64,000 nucleotides of DNA from an uncultured Phocaeicola sp. (GCA_944320815.1 CALUIZ010000003.1:62001-126000); one strand, 5' to 3'. Positions 46,774 to 56,123 are shown, numbered from the stretch's first letter. The notes: generated by a model not told the origin, from the letters alone. A program made the numbers and translations.

Positions 46774-48123
46774 TTGACGGACAAACATTTACATAAAGCA
46801 ATTGTGGTTTGGGCAAATATCTGCCGCTTTTTTTTGGCGGGAGTCTTTTTGTTCTCCGGATTTGTCAAAGCGAATGATCCGTGGGGTACTGTCTATAAAG
46901 TGCAGGATTATTTGGAGGCTTTGGGGATGTTTGGATTGAGTGACAGTCTTTTCCCTAATCTGGCGGGTCTGGTATTTGCGGCTCTTGAATTCTGTATTGG
47001 CGTATATCTGCTTTTCGGAATCCGTCGTTGGGCGACTTCTGTGCTGGTTCTTCTGTTTATGGCTGTGATGCTGCCCTTGACTCTGTGGCTTGCCATGGCA
47101 AATCCTATTTCAGATTGCGGGTGTTTCGGCGATGTGGTTGTCCTGAGCAATTGGGAGACATTTTTCAAGAATGTCGTCTTGTTGGCGGCTGCTGTCTGTA
47201 CGTTCAAGTGGAGAAGATTTATATTCAGACTTGTAACGACGAAGGTTGACTGGCTGGTTTCATTGTACAGCATCGTTTTTATATTGTTCTTTACGCTCTT
47301 CTGTTATCGTCACTTGCCGGTGTTCGACTTCCGTCCTTATCATATCGGTGCTGACATTCGGGAGGGAATGGAGATACCGGAGGGGGAAAAGCCGCCTGTT
47401 TATGAAACGATTTTCACTTATGAGAAAGACGGGAAAAGAGAGGATTTCACTATAAATGATTTTCCGGACGATTCGCTTTGGACATTTGTGGATTCAAGGA
47501 CGGTGCTGAAAGAGAAGGGATACGAACCTCCCATTCAGGATTTTTCTCTTGTTTCGTATGAGGACGGGACGGATTTGACGGATGAAGTGCTGGCTGACAG
47601 CCAATATGTGTTTCTTTTGGTCGCTCCGTGGCTGGAGAAGGCGGATGACAGCTCGATGGATTTGATAAATGAGGTGTATGATTATAGTGTGGAGCATAAT
47701 TATCGTTTTCTCTGTGTGACGGCTTCTGGAGATGAGGCTATTCAGGCTTGGCAGGAGAATACGGGAGCTGAATACCCTTTTGCCTTGGCTGATGAGATTA
47801 CTCTGAAAACGATGATTCGTTATAATCCGGGACTGATGCTTCTGAAGAGCGGCATTGTGTTGCGTAAGTGGAGTGCCAATGATTTGCCGGATGAGTACCA
47901 GTTGAATGTACCGCTTGATTGCCTTTCTTTTGGAAAAATGGACATGAAGTCCGTGCATCGCAAGTTGGTGGAGGTCGTCTGCTGTTTCTGGGGGCCTCTG
48001 ATTCTGCTGACTGCTGTTGATTTGATTTGGATGGGAATCCGTGGAAGGAGGGATAAAAGGAAAAAGAAACAGGACTGCAAGTCAGGTATGGCCTCTGATA
48101 GAGAATCGGATAGAAATGGTTGA
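46774..48123 (+). CDS. BT_3928-family membrane protein (DoxX/MauE-like plus thioredoxin-like domain)
   Basis: 449 aa. The N-terminal half has four membrane segments of DoxX/MauE type (ICRFFLAGVFLFSGFVKAND, FAALEFCIGVYLLFG, VLLFMAVMLPLTLWLA and a fourth near 135) with ISDCGCFGDVV, the cysteine motif of MauE-like redox proteins. The C-terminal half is periplasmic and thioredoxin-like (FLLVAPWLEKADDSSMD), with a last helix near 395-415. It probably handles disulfides or redox cofactors. No ATG is available: TTG 46774 follows AGGATTGAGG and an upstream stop, so it is the likely start. tpiA follows after 44 nt. Confidence 0.83.
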   Translation: MTDKHLHKAIVVWANICRFFLAGVFLFSGFVKANDPWGTVYKVQDYLEALGMFGLSDSLFPNLAGLVFAALEFCIGVYLLFGIRRWATSVLVLLFMAVMLPLTLWLAMANPISDCGCFGDVVVLSNWETFFKNVVLLAAAVCTFKWRRFIFRLVTTKVDWLVSLYSIVFILFFTLFCYRHLPVFDFRPYHIGADIREGMEIPEGEKPPVYETIFTYEKDGKREDFTINDFPDDSLWTFVDSRTVLKEKGYEPPIQDFSLVSYEDGTDLTDEVLADSQYVFLLVAPWLEKADDSSMDLINEVYDYSVEHNYRFLCVTASGDEAIQAWQENTGAEYPFALADEITLKTMIRYNPGLMLLKSGIVLRKWSANDLPDEYQLNVPLDCLSFGKMDMKSVHRKLVEVVCCFWGPLILLTAVDLIWMGIRGRRDKRKKKQDCKSGMASDRESDRNG

Positions 48124-48167
48124 GATATATAGAACAGGAATATTAACCCTTTAAATTTTAAAGCAAA

Positions 48168-48923
48168 ATGAGAAAGAACATTGTAGCAGGCAACTGGAAA
48201 ATGAACAAGAACCTGCAGGAAGGCATTGCTTTGGCAAAAGAACTGAATGAAGTGCTGACAGCCGACAAACCTAATTGTGACGTGATTATCTGCACTCCGT
48301 TTATTCATTTGGCTTCTGTTACTCCGATTGTTGACAGTTCCATCATTGGTGTGGGCGCAGAAAACTGTGCAGACAAGGCTTCCGGTGCGTATACAGGTGA
48401 AGTTTCTGCTGAGATGGTAGCTTCAACAGGCGCACAGTATGTGATTCTGGGCCACTCAGAACGCCGTGCTTATTATCACGAAACAGTAGAAATTCTGGCC
48501 GAGAAGGTGAAGCTGGCTCTGGCTAACAATCTGAAGCCTATCTTCTGTATCGGTGAAGTGTTGGCTGAACGTGAAGCCAACAAGCAGAATGAAGTGGTTG
48601 AAGCCCAGTTGGCTTCTGTATTCTCTTTGTCTGCAGAAGATTTCAGCAAGATTATTCTGGCTTACGAGCCGGTTTGGGCTATCGGTACAGGAAAAACCGC
48701 TACTCCGGAGCAGGCTCAGGAAATCCATGCACACATTCGCTCTTTGGTTGCGGCCAAATATGGAAATGAAGTGGCAGAAAACACTTCCATTCTGTATGGC
48801 GGAAGCTGCAAGCCTTCAAACGCAAAAGAATTGTTTGCGAACCCCGACGTAGACGGTGGATTGATCGGTGGTGCCGCATTGAAAGCCGCTGATTTCAAAG
48901 GCATCATTGATGCTTTCAAATGA
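48168..48923 (+). CDS. tpiA: Triosephosphate isomerase
   Basis: 251 aa; interconverts dihydroxyacetone phosphate and glyceraldehyde 3-phosphate in glycolysis. AGNWKMNKN holds the substrate lysine, VILGHSERR the catalytic histidine, and [15 protein letters not shown] the catalytic glutamate and loop 6. [14 protein letters not shown] and [10 protein letters not shown] bind phosphate. Length is standard. A/T-rich leader sequence before the ATG replaces a Shine-Dalgarno site, as usual in this group. It lies between the BT_3928-like gene and the SPOR gene. Confidence 0.97.
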   Translation: MRKNIVAGNWKMNKNLQEGIALAKELNEVLTADKPNCDVIICTPFIHLASVTPIVDSSIIGVGAENCADKASGAYTGEVSAEMVASTGAQYVILGHSERRAYYHETVEILAEKVKLALANNLKPIFCIGEVLAEREANKQNEVVEAQLASVFSLSAEDFSKIILAYEPVWAIGTGKTATPEQAQEIHAHIRSLVAAKYGNEVAENTSILYGGSCKPSNAKELFANPDVDGGLIGGAALKAADFKGIIDAFK

Positions 48924-48959
48924 TATGCTTTCTGATTAAGTGTTTATAATCCTATTGCT

Positions 48960-49008
48960 CAGAGGAACGGAGTGGAACCTCATCGGAAGGTTTTATGACG
49001 TTCCTCTG
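48960..49008 (+). other. Nested hairpin between tpiA and the SPOR gene
   Basis: CAGAGGAACG (48960-48969) pairs perfectly with CGTTCCTCTG (48999-49008), enclosing an inner AACCT/AGGTT stem (48976-48992). No T-run follows (GTAACTTATTT), so it is a weak terminator at best; an mRNA-processing or attenuation element is as likely. Confidence 0.6.
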
Positions 49009-49026
49009 TAACTTATTTATCCGGTT

Positions 49027-49488
49027 ATGATGAAATGTTTTTTATCTGCAGTTGCTTTTTTAGTCTGTTCCGTAGGGGCGGACGCACAGAGTAATATTAT
49101 AGAAAGTTTGCAGACACGCCGTGCAGGTGAGGGTGTGGTGACTGTTCACCAGGATGCCCGGATTGCTGGAATGATAGGTGAACGTTATGTGCATTCTGCG
49201 ACAGAACAGCCGAAGGTCTTGAAAATGCGGGGTTTCCGTGTGCAGGTATATGCCGGCAACAATTCTCGTCAGGCGCGTTCCCAGGCATATGATGTGGCGA
49301 CTAAGGTGAAAGATGAGTTTCCCGAAATTCCGGTCTATACTTATTTTCAGCCGCCGCGCTGGCTGTGTCGTGTAGGAGATTATAAGACGATGGAAGAGGC
49401 TCATTCGGCTATGCGTATGCTGAAGGCCACAGGCATATTCAAGGAAGTGTCTATTGTGCGCGAACAAATAAACATACCGATAGAATGA
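49027..49488 (+). CDS. SPOR-domain protein
   Basis: 153 aa, exported (signal ending GADAQ). The C-terminal ~75 residues form a SPOR domain ([39 protein letters not shown]), which binds denuded peptidoglycan glycan strands at division sites. It lies in the order tpiA, SPOR, folE that I recall from other Bacteroides genomes. Its TGA overlaps the folE ATG (ATGA), so translation is coupled. Confidence 0.9.
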   Translation: MMKCFLSAVAFLVCSVGADAQSNIIESLQTRRAGEGVVTVHQDARIAGMIGERYVHSATEQPKVLKMRGFRVQVYAGNNSRQARSQAYDVATKVKDEFPEIPVYTYFQPPRWLCRVGDYKTMEEAHSAMRMLKATGIFKEVSIVREQINIPIE

Positions 49489-50081
49489 TGATTGACAATA
49501 ATTTGATGGACTGGCCGGAAGAAAAAATAAACAGGCTGAAGGCTCATTATACTGAGATTCTTTCTTTGCTGGGTGAAGACCCGAATCGGGAGGGATTGTT
49601 GAAGACTCCTGAAAGAGTGGCCAAAGCTATGCTGACTTTAACACGCGGATACGGCATGGACCCGAGAGAGGTGCTGAATGCGGCAAAATTCAAGGAGCCG
49701 TACAGTCAGATGGTCATAGTGAAGGACATTGACTTCTTTTCAATGTGTGAACACCATATGCTTCCGTTTTATGGAAAGGCTCATGTGGCTTACATTCCCA
49801 ATGGTTATATTACAGGGCTGAGCAAGATTGCCCGCGTGGTGGATATTTTTTCCCATCGTCTGCAGGTGCAGGAGCGCATGACATTGCAGATTAAGGAATG
49901 TATTCAGGATACATTGAATCCGTTGGGGGTGATGGTGGTTGTGGAGGCCAAGCACATGTGCATGCAGATGCGTGGAGTGGAAAAACAGAATTCTGTCACG
50001 ACCACTTCCGACTTTACGGGGGCATTCAATCAGGCGAAAACCCGTGAGGAATTCATGAATCTTATCCGTGCGAAGTATTAA
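49485..50081 (+). CDS. folE: GTP cyclohydrolase I
   Basis: 198 aa; first step of tetrahydrofolate/pterin synthesis from GTP. Zinc ligands are seen in [20 protein letters not shown] and [26 protein letters not shown] is the signature of the family, and [12 protein letters not shown] the N-terminal helix. ATG 49485 overlaps the SPOR stop; the second ATG (49488) is possible. It is the last gene of the tpiA operon; a hairpin terminator begins within its stop region. Confidence 0.96.
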   Translation: MMIDNNLMDWPEEKINRLKAHYTEILSLLGEDPNREGLLKTPERVAKAMLTLTRGYGMDPREVLNAAKFKEPYSQMVIVKDIDFFSMCEHHMLPFYGKAHVAYIPNGYITGLSKIARVVDIFSHRLQVQERMTLQIKECIQDTLNPLGVMVVVEAKHMCMQMRGVEKQNSVTTTSDFTGAFNQAKTREEFMNLIRAKY

Positions 50082-50105
50082 ATTCGCACGGATAGTCCTT
50101 GTTTT
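50063..50105 (+). terminator. Intrinsic terminator overlapping the folE stop codon
   Basis: TATCCGTGCGAA (50063-50074) pairs with TTCGCACGGATA (50083-50094), then GTCCTTGTTTTATT. The left arm encodes the last codons of folE. Confidence 0.8.
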
Positions 50106-50181
50106 ATTCTAGATAGTTGTCGTTTCTGTCTGTTTAGGGACAGATTGAAATTTCTGATTTTTTTCCTTTCCCTTTAAATGT

Positions 50182-50189
50182 TAACTTTG
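50182..50189 (+). promoter_or_regulatory. -7 box before the DUF2135-like lipoprotein
   Basis: TAACTTTG, 109 nt before ATG 50299; TTTT rather than TTTG at 19-nt spacing. Confidence 0.5.
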
Positions 50190-50298
50190 TCTTCGAGTAA
50201 TAGCGAAGACACTTCTTTTGGCGAAAAGAATGATTCCCCGTGTTTTCTTGAATATTTACCTGCACTTTTGGGGAATGGTGTGATAAAAAGATTGAATT

Positions 50299-51345
50299 AT
50301 GAAAAACATTGAAAAACTGCTGATGTGTGTGTTGGGCCTGTGTTCCGTGTTCTTGTTTGCCTGCAGTGGTGATGACGGTCCGGGCATGAGTGGACTCCAG
50401 AATGATTTCATTGATGTGGCAAATGGAGAATATGTGGACGGGGAACTGCCTGTTGGGGAGGATGACATGATGCTGCGTGCATCATCCTTTGATACGTCGG
50501 CCCTTCCTGGAGGAACATCATTCCTCGTATTGCAGTCCAATGAAGAGCTTCGCGAAGTGAATCTGTCCGTGAAGGGGCAGGCTGGCTATATCAGAGTTCC
50601 TTTGAGTAATCCTGAAATAGTCAGTGCTGAAGTAAGATCCGCTTCCGTGTATGAATATCAGGTGTTGGTAATGATCAGCCAGAATCTCAGCGGCAATTTT
50701 ATCATTGAGTTTACGACAGTGGACGCAAACGGAGAAATTTCATCAAAAGTGACGAAAGAAGTGAACTATGTGGAAGCAGGCACCGGCTCTCTTCAGGTGA
50801 ATCTGCGTTTCAGCAATGCGAAGGATATAGACCTTTATGTAGTGGAGCCTAATGGCAATGTAATCTATTATGGCCAGCCATTCCCTTATTATTCGGATAA
50901 TTATCAGGCATATATGGATTGGGAAGAAGGCGGCAGCACCGAACCGGAATGGGAGATGATAGGGCTTGATGTAGATTCGAATGCCGGATGCGATATAGAT
51001 AATATAAACAGCGAGAATATCTTTTTCGATAACGGCTGTCTGCAGAAAGGTACCTATGAGGTTTGGGTAAATATGTATTCAAACTGCGATCCAAGCACTC
51101 CTACCGGCTATGCCGTACTAGCCAACTATAGAGGTAGCATGATTGCCAATGCTTTGGGAGAAAATCCGGTGACGGGAGAATTTCCTGCGAATACTCCCGA
51201 CAATTTGATTGGCAGTGAGCTGACAGGAGCAAGGAAAGTGATGGAGTTCACCATCAATGAAGGGCGCGAGCCGGGACGTTCACGCGTGTCCAAACCTGCT
51301 CTTTTCATGTGGGAGAAAGGGATTGTCAACGGAATCAGGCATTGA
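50299..51345 (+). CDS. Lipoprotein with YfaP/DUF2135-like domain
   Basis: 348 aa; lipobox LFAC (Cys ~22) followed by the acidic SGDDGPGMSG typical of surface-exported Bacteroides lipoproteins. The first half is beta-rich and unrecognised. From ~175 the pattern SLQVNLRFSNAKDIDLYVVE and PNGNVIYYG, then GCDIDNINSENIFF and GTYEVWVNMYSNC resemble the DUF2135/YfaP beta-sandwich (GxLxVxLxWxxxxDxDLHVxxP). The function is unknown; such domains often accompany adhesin-like or calcium-binding surface proteins. Its last 11 nt overlap the end of dnaG on the other strand. Confidence 0.75.
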   Translation: MKNIEKLLMCVLGLCSVFLFACSGDDGPGMSGLQNDFIDVANGEYVDGELPVGEDDMMLRASSFDTSALPGGTSFLVLQSNEELREVNLSVKGQAGYIRVPLSNPEIVSAEVRSASVYEYQVLVMISQNLSGNFIIEFTTVDANGEISSKVTKEVNYVEAGTGSLQVNLRFSNAKDIDLYVVEPNGNVIYYGQPFPYYSDNYQAYMDWEEGGSTEPEWEMIGLDVDSNAGCDIDNINSENIFFDNGCLQKGTYEVWVNMYSNCDPSTPTGYAVLANYRGSMIANALGENPVTGEFPANTPDNLIGSELTGARKVMEFTINEGREPGRSRVSKPALFMWEKGIVNGIRH

Positions 51346-53413
51346 CCACTCTGTCGCCCGCCTTTTTGGCCATTTCACTCTGCATTTCCTGCAGTTCTTT
51401 GTAGTGTTGCATGATGCGGGTGCACTGTGTCTGGTCATTGCAGATTTCCGGTTTTTTCAAATCCTGGAGAATACGTTCCATTTCTTCCTCCACGATTGAC
51501 AGCTTAAAGTCCAGTACCAGACGGGGAATGAGTTCGTAGAGCCGTTCCTCGTCTGGAATTATTTTCTGGCCTTTGGAATGGTATTTGCTCAACTGATAAC
51601 GGTCGCTGGCCAGATTGACCGCCAGTTTGCTGACCGACGGGTCCGGATGATTGATGAAATGCCGTTCGGCAATGAAGTCGCTGTCGTGCCGGTGTTCCTC
51701 CGCTTCTCTGAGTATCTGGCAGTGAAGAGAGTCGCGGAACTGCAGTTCATCCTCTTTCAGGCTGTGGGCAATGTATTCGGTCACTGTGAGCGGTCTTTCT
51801 TCCCCGTTTTCATCTTCAATGAGGCACATCACCCTTTCTCCGTAGCGAATCAGCATGCGCACAAGGTCTTCTTCTTCTGAAGAAGCTTTCCTTCCGTTGT
51901 CGCCTGTCGTCAGGAGCGGTGTATAGTTCCCGGGTGGGGTTGTTGTGTCCGTCAGGACTGTTTCCGGTTGAGACGGTAACGGGTTTTCCTCTGCGGCTGG
52001 ACGTTGGTTGGGACCGGCGTTTTCTTTCACCGCCGTGTCGGAAGAGGCGGCACGCTGTTCACGCAGTTTCCTGCGCTCTTCTTCCTTGAACTTGTTTTCT
52101 TTGGCCTGTTCCCTCAGTTTGGCCGTAGCTTCCACCAGCACTTTCTCTTCCATCTGGAGCAGTTGGCTGCATTCGCGTATGTACACCGACCGTACGATGG
52201 AGTCGGGTATTACTGATATGCTTCTGACGATGCCTGAAATGAGCTCGGCACGTTTGATAGGGTCTTTCCCCGCCTCTTCCATCAGGAGATTGGCCTTGAA
52301 GCGGATGAAGTCCACTTCGTGTCCGTTGATATAAGCTTGGTATTCGGTGGCGTTGTGCTTCCGTGCAAAGCTGTCGGGGTCATCCCCGTCGGGAAGCAGG
52401 CAGACTTTCACGTTCATGCCTTCTTCAAGCAGCATGTCAATTCCCCGGATACTGGCTTTGATGCCGGCTCCATCCCCGTCGTAAAGCACCGTGATGTTGT
52501 TCGTGAAACGGTGGATGAGACGAATCTGGTCGGATGTCAGGGCTGTTCCCGATGAAGCCACCACATTCTCTATTCCGCTCTGATGCATGGAAATCACATC
52601 CGTATATCCTTCCACCAGAAAGCACCGGTCCTGACGCACGATGGCCTGTTTCGCGAAGAAGATGCCATAAAGTTCCCTGCTTTTGTGGTAGATTTCCGAT
52701 TCGGGCGAGTTGACGTACTTCATCTGCACATTTTTGGTGGCGGCATTCAGCACGCGGCCACCGAACGCCACAATTTTCCCCGACAGCGTGTGAACCGGAA
52801 AGATGACACGTCCCCAGAAGCGGTCGCGTAGCGAGCCGTCTTCCTTGCGGTAACAAAGTCCGGTTCTGACCAGAAAATCTTCTTTGTATCCTTTCTGGAG
52901 TGCGGTACGTGCAAAAGCGTCGTGCGAATCCGTGCAGTATCCCAACTGGAATTTCTGGATGATGTCATCGCGGAACCCTCTTCCGCGCAGATACGTCATC
53001 CCGATGCGCTGACCTTCGATGTGGTTGTGGAGAATGTCACGGAAATAGTCGCAGGCATATTGGTTGACGACGAAAAGACTCTCCCGCAGGTTGTGCGCCT
53101 GCTTCTCTTCGTCGGTCAGTTCCCGTTCCTTTATTTCTATATTGTATTTTTTTGCCAGCCATTTCAGTGCCTCGTAATATGAGAGCTGTTCGTGTTCCAT
53201 GATGAAGTGCACCACGTTGCCTCCTTTCCCGCAACTGAAGCACTTGCACAGTCCTTTGCTCGGCGAAACGCTGAACGAAGGAGTCTTTTCGTTGTGGAAC
53301 GGACAGAGACCGATATAGTTCACTCCCCGTTTGCGGAGTGTGACGAATTCGGACACCACATCGACGATTTGTGCGGCATCCATGATGCGGTCTATTGTAG
53401 CTTGGTCTATCAT
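51335..53413 (-). CDS. dnaG: DNA primase
   Basis: 692 aa; makes RNA primers for replication. The zinc-binding domain is VNYIGLCPFHNEKTPSFSVS and CKCFSCGKGGNVVHFIM; the Toprim core has FLVEGYTDVISMHQSG, TALTSDQIRLIHRF and YDGDGAGIKASIRG. The C-terminal helicase-interaction domain (from ~430) is longer and more charged than usual, with a KEEERRKLREQR coil and a Pro/Thr linker. ATG 53413 gives the standard N-terminus (MIDQATIDRIMDAAQIVDVV) just after a -7 box; the frame opens 11 codons earlier. Confidence 0.95.
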   Translation of the reverse strand: MIDQATIDRIMDAAQIVDVVSEFVTLRKRGVNYIGLCPFHNEKTPSFSVSPSKGLCKCFSCGKGGNVVHFIMEHEQLSYYEALKWLAKKYNIEIKERELTDEEKQAHNLRESLFVVNQYACDYFRDILHNHIEGQRIGMTYLRGRGFRDDIIQKFQLGYCTDSHDAFARTALQKGYKEDFLVRTGLCYRKEDGSLRDRFWGRVIFPVHTLSGKIVAFGGRVLNAATKNVQMKYVNSPESEIYHKSRELYGIFFAKQAIVRQDRCFLVEGYTDVISMHQSGIENVVASSGTALTSDQIRLIHRFTNNITVLYDGDGAGIKASIRGIDMLLEEGMNVKVCLLPDGDDPDSFARKHNATEYQAYINGHEVDFIRFKANLLMEEAGKDPIKRAELISGIVRSISVIPDSIVRSVYIRECSQLLQMEEKVLVEATAKLREQAKENKFKEEERRKLREQRAASSDTAVKENAGPNQRPAAEENPLPSQPETVLTDTTTPPGNYTPLLTTGDNGRKASSEEEDLVRMLIRYGERVMCLIEDENGEERPLTVTEYIAHSLKEDELQFRDSLHCQILREAEEHRHDSDFIAERHFINHPDPSVSKLAVNLASDRYQLSKYHSKGQKIIPDEERLYELIPRLVLDFKLSIVEEEMERILQDLKKPEICNDQTQCTRIMQHYKELQEMQSEMAKKAGDRVVNA

Positions 53414-53443
53414 GGCTGATACGGGACGTTTGTATTTGGAGTG

Positions 53444-53451
53444 CAAAGTTA
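53444..53451 (-). promoter_or_regulatory. -7 box before dnaG
   Basis: Minus strand TAACTTTG, 30 nt before ATG 53413; it lies at the edge of the longer frame and supports the shorter start. Confidence 0.6.
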
Positions 53452-53507
53452 TAAAATTTGGTTGACTAAAGTTGGGTGAAAGATGCAGTCGGTTGGTAAA
53501 AAGAATG

Positions 53508-53515
53508 TAATTTTG
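53508..53515 (+). promoter_or_regulatory. -7 box before the porin-like gene
   Basis: TAATTTTG, 52 nt before ATG 53568, divergent from the dnaG promoter. Confidence 0.5.
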
Positions 53516-53567
53516 CGGCAGAATGAACTAATGATTGACAATATTTGTGGTTTGCTTGTTATCTGGA

Positions 53568-54626
53568 ATGAAAAGACTGACATTTTTGCCGCTTTTCTTG
53601 TCGGCGGCCTTGTGCGTCTGTGCACAGGAGCGTGTGTCGTGGGGAATCACCGCGATGACGGAGGGGGACTGGAACATGACCGACGGAGAGACGGCATGGG
53701 TGAATTATCTTGAGGCGGACTTGAACATCGCTTTGTGGAAGGGTGCACAGCTTGAAGGTGCGGCCATCGCCACTTATGCGGCCGGCGGAGCGGTGGAAGG
53801 CAGCCGTTTGGGTGTGTCGAACATCTATACCGACGTGAACAGGCCTTTCCGGCTCATTCAGGCTTCACTGGGGCAGAGATTCGGCGAGTGGCTGTATTGT
53901 TCGGTGGGGCTTCGGAACATAGACACTGATTTCTTCACCACTCCTTCCACCAGTTTCTTTACCGCTCCTGCCGATGCGGATTTTCCCATCATATCAAACA
54001 ATTATCCGGTGGCCACTTTCCCGATGGCCGCATTGGGAGGGCATGTGGAAGTGTATCCTTTCAAGGGGTTCACTGTGAAGGCGAGCGTCTATAACGGCAC
54101 GGCATATGAGAAACTTGACAGGCAGTTCCGTTTTGTTCCCTCCACCGACGGGCTGTTCTCTATCGGGAGCATGACTTATGAGCGGCCGACAAAGGGGGAG
54201 CATTCCGCCAGTTATACGTTGGGTTATGTCTACGGGAAGACTCCCGGTGAAGGGCAGGACGCTGGCTTTGTCAGGAAAACGGGCCTTTGGGGACTTGTGG
54301 AACAGCCTTTCCTGCATTGGAGAAAGACGCAGTGGTGTCTGCTTCTTCAGGGTGCGGCCATGACCCGTCATACATCGGACACGTATGGATACTGGGGTGC
54401 CGGGGTTACGGTGAATGGCATCATGCGGAGGGAAATGATGGCGGGGCTTGCCGTCAACCGCATGTATGACCGTGCGGAAGGCAACGAACTGGATGTTGAG
54501 GTTACATGGATGGTGCCCCTGACCGGATGGCTTTCGGTGCAGCCCGCGCTCCATTTCATGCGGAGTGGCCATCGCGAGACGGTGGTCGGCCTGCTCCGGG
54601 CAAGCGTGTCTTTGGGGAACCTTTAG
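53568..54626 (+). CDS. Porin-like outer-membrane beta-barrel (OprB-like?)
   Basis: 352 aa from ATG 53568, which begins a clear signal peptide (MKRLTFLPLFLSAALCVCAQ); eleven open codons upstream are ignored. The body alternates short amphipathic strands with aromatic girdle residues (WVNYLEADLNIALWKGAQLE, HSASYTLGYVYGKTPGEG, VQPALHFMRSGHRETVVG) and ends in a hydrophobic strand, LLRASVSLGNL. This suggests a 14-18-stranded barrel of the carbohydrate-porin type. The exact family is uncertain. No partner genes nearby. Confidence 0.7.
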   Translation: MKRLTFLPLFLSAALCVCAQERVSWGITAMTEGDWNMTDGETAWVNYLEADLNIALWKGAQLEGAAIATYAAGGAVEGSRLGVSNIYTDVNRPFRLIQASLGQRFGEWLYCSVGLRNIDTDFFTTPSTSFFTAPADADFPIISNNYPVATFPMAALGGHVEVYPFKGFTVKASVYNGTAYEKLDRQFRFVPSTDGLFSIGSMTYERPTKGEHSASYTLGYVYGKTPGEGQDAGFVRKTGLWGLVEQPFLHWRKTQWCLLLQGAAMTRHTSDTYGYWGAGVTVNGIMRREMMAGLAVNRMYDRAEGNELDVEVTWMVPLTGWLSVQPALHFMRSGHRETVVGLLRASVSLGNL

Positions 54627-54780
54627 GGGATATGCCGGACGGACGAGGGAAACAACGGCTTGCTTCAGGGCGGACAACCTGCTGTCCGGGACAAGGCAGC
54701 CGCCTGTTTCAGTCTGGTGTCCTGTCTTTTCCAATCCATGCTTTTTGTAGTTTATCTTTCTGAAAGGTATTGCCATTTCT

Positions 54781-54799
54781 GAAATATTCCATATTTTTG
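54781..54799 (+). promoter_or_regulatory. Promoter of the PLD-fold gene with GAAATATTCCATATTTTT motif
   Basis: The -7 box TATTTTTG is at 54792-54799 and ATTG lies 19 nt upstream. The preceding GAAATATTCCA is shared with the holB promoter at 56156-56173. Confidence 0.6.
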
Positions 54800-54821
54800 T
54801 GCGGTTTGATAAAGACTGGAC

Positions 54822-56123
54822 ATGAGAATTAGACTGGATATATTTGTTGTGTTGGCATTGCTTGGCCTTTGCGTGGGAACGGTCCGGGCGCAGGGCGGTG
54901 TGCCGGTACAGGGTGACGGAGCCGCCGTAACCTGTCTGTCTTCCGATTCTCTTTTCGTGCGTTTTCTGAAAAGCCGGCAGATTCCCGTGACCCAGCACAA
55001 CCGACTGCTGTTGCTGGCTGACGGAAGAAGCAAGTTCGTTCATCTGTTCGATGACATCCGTAAGGCGAAGAAGAGCATTCATCTGGAATATTTCAATTTC
55101 CGCAACGATTCGATAGCCAAAGAACTGTTCACTCTTCTGGCCGAAAAGGCCAAGGAAGGAGTGGAAGTGAGAGCGATGTTCGATGACTTCGGGAATCTGT
55201 CGAACAGCCGCCCTCTCCGGAAAGAGCACCTGAAAATGTTGAACGACCGCGGAATCGAAATCATCAAGTTCGACCCTATCCGCTTCCCTTACGTGAATCA
55301 TATCTTTTGCCGCGACCACCAGAAGATTGTAGTCATTGACGGAAAGACGGGTTATACCGGCGGAATGAACATAGCTGATTATTATATAAACGGGCTTCCG
55401 GAAATAGGTCCGTGGAGAGACATGCACGTGCGGATAGAAGGCCCTGCGGCAGAACAGCTCCAGAAGGCCTTTCTGCGTGTGTGGGATGAGGAGTCAGACC
55501 AGCATGTGGAGGGGGACCGGTATTTCCCCTATGCTTCCGGCGAGATACGTACGGACACTCTGCCTTTCCACCGGGGCAATCGGGTGGCTGTCGTGCAGCG
55601 TGTCCCCAAGGTGTCGCCCGACATCATGCGGAAGGCATATATTACGGCTCTGGATGTGGCGACCTCCAAGGTGCAGATTATCAATCCCTACTTCACTCCT
55701 ACACGCAGTGTGCGAAAGGCCATAAAGCGTGCCGCAAGACGTGGGGTGAGGGTGGAGATCATGATTCCCGGAAAGTCGGACATACCTTTCACTCCCGATG
55801 CAGGGTTCTATATTGCCAACAGACTGCGCAAGGCGGGAGCACATATTTATGTGTTCAACGGCGGGTTCCACCATTCGAAGGTGATGATTGTGGACGACCG
55901 TTTCTGCACGGTGGGCAGTACCAATCTGAACAGCCGGAGCCTGCGTTGTGACTATGAAATCAATGCTTTCATCTTTGATCTTCCCATAACGGCTCAGCTC
56001 GGCGAAATATTTAAGGCCGACAAGCGGAACAGTACGGTGATGACGTTCGACGAGTACAGAAAGCGCGGTCCATGGAAACGGTTTGTGGGGTGGTTTGCCC
56101 ATTTGTTTACTCCGCTTTTGTGA
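54822..56123 (+). CDS. Phospholipase D-fold protein, exported (cardiolipin synthase-like)
   Basis: 433 aa with two HKD motifs: HIFCRDHQKIVVIDGKTGYT (~160) and FHHSKVMIVDDRFCTVGSTN (~350). KSIHLEYFNFRNDSIAKELF and IQIINPYFTPTRSV-like strands complete the fold found in bacterial cardiolipin synthases. Instead of the two N-terminal membrane helices of ClsA it has a cleavable-looking signal peptide (LCVGTVRAQ), so the enzyme should sit in the periplasm or be membrane-anchored by its C-terminus (FVGWFAHLFTPLL). It may make cardiolipin or act as a phospholipase; the sequence does not decide. Confidence 0.85.
   Translation: MRIRLDIFVVLALLGLCVGTVRAQGGVPVQGDGAAVTCLSSDSLFVRFLKSRQIPVTQHNRLLLLADGRSKFVHLFDDIRKAKKSIHLEYFNFRNDSIAKELFTLLAEKAKEGVEVRAMFDDFGNLSNSRPLRKEHLKMLNDRGIEIIKFDPIRFPYVNHIFCRDHQKIVVIDGKTGYTGGMNIADYYINGLPEIGPWRDMHVRIEGPAAEQLQKAFLRVWDEESDQHVEGDRYFPYASGEIRTDTLPFHRGNRVAVVQRVPKVSPDIMRKAYITALDVATSKVQIINPYFTPTRSVRKAIKRAARRGVRVEIMIPGKSDIPFTPDAGFYIANRLRKAGAHIYVFNGGFHHSKVMIVDDRFCTVGSTNLNSRSLRCDYEINAFIFDLPITAQLGEIFKADKRNSTVMTFDEYRKRGPWKRFVGWFAHLFTPLL

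Noticed and set aside
53994..55427. 477-codon open frame on the minus strand
   Set aside because: It spans the porin-like and PLD-fold genes in antisense, and those have signal peptides and conserved motifs.
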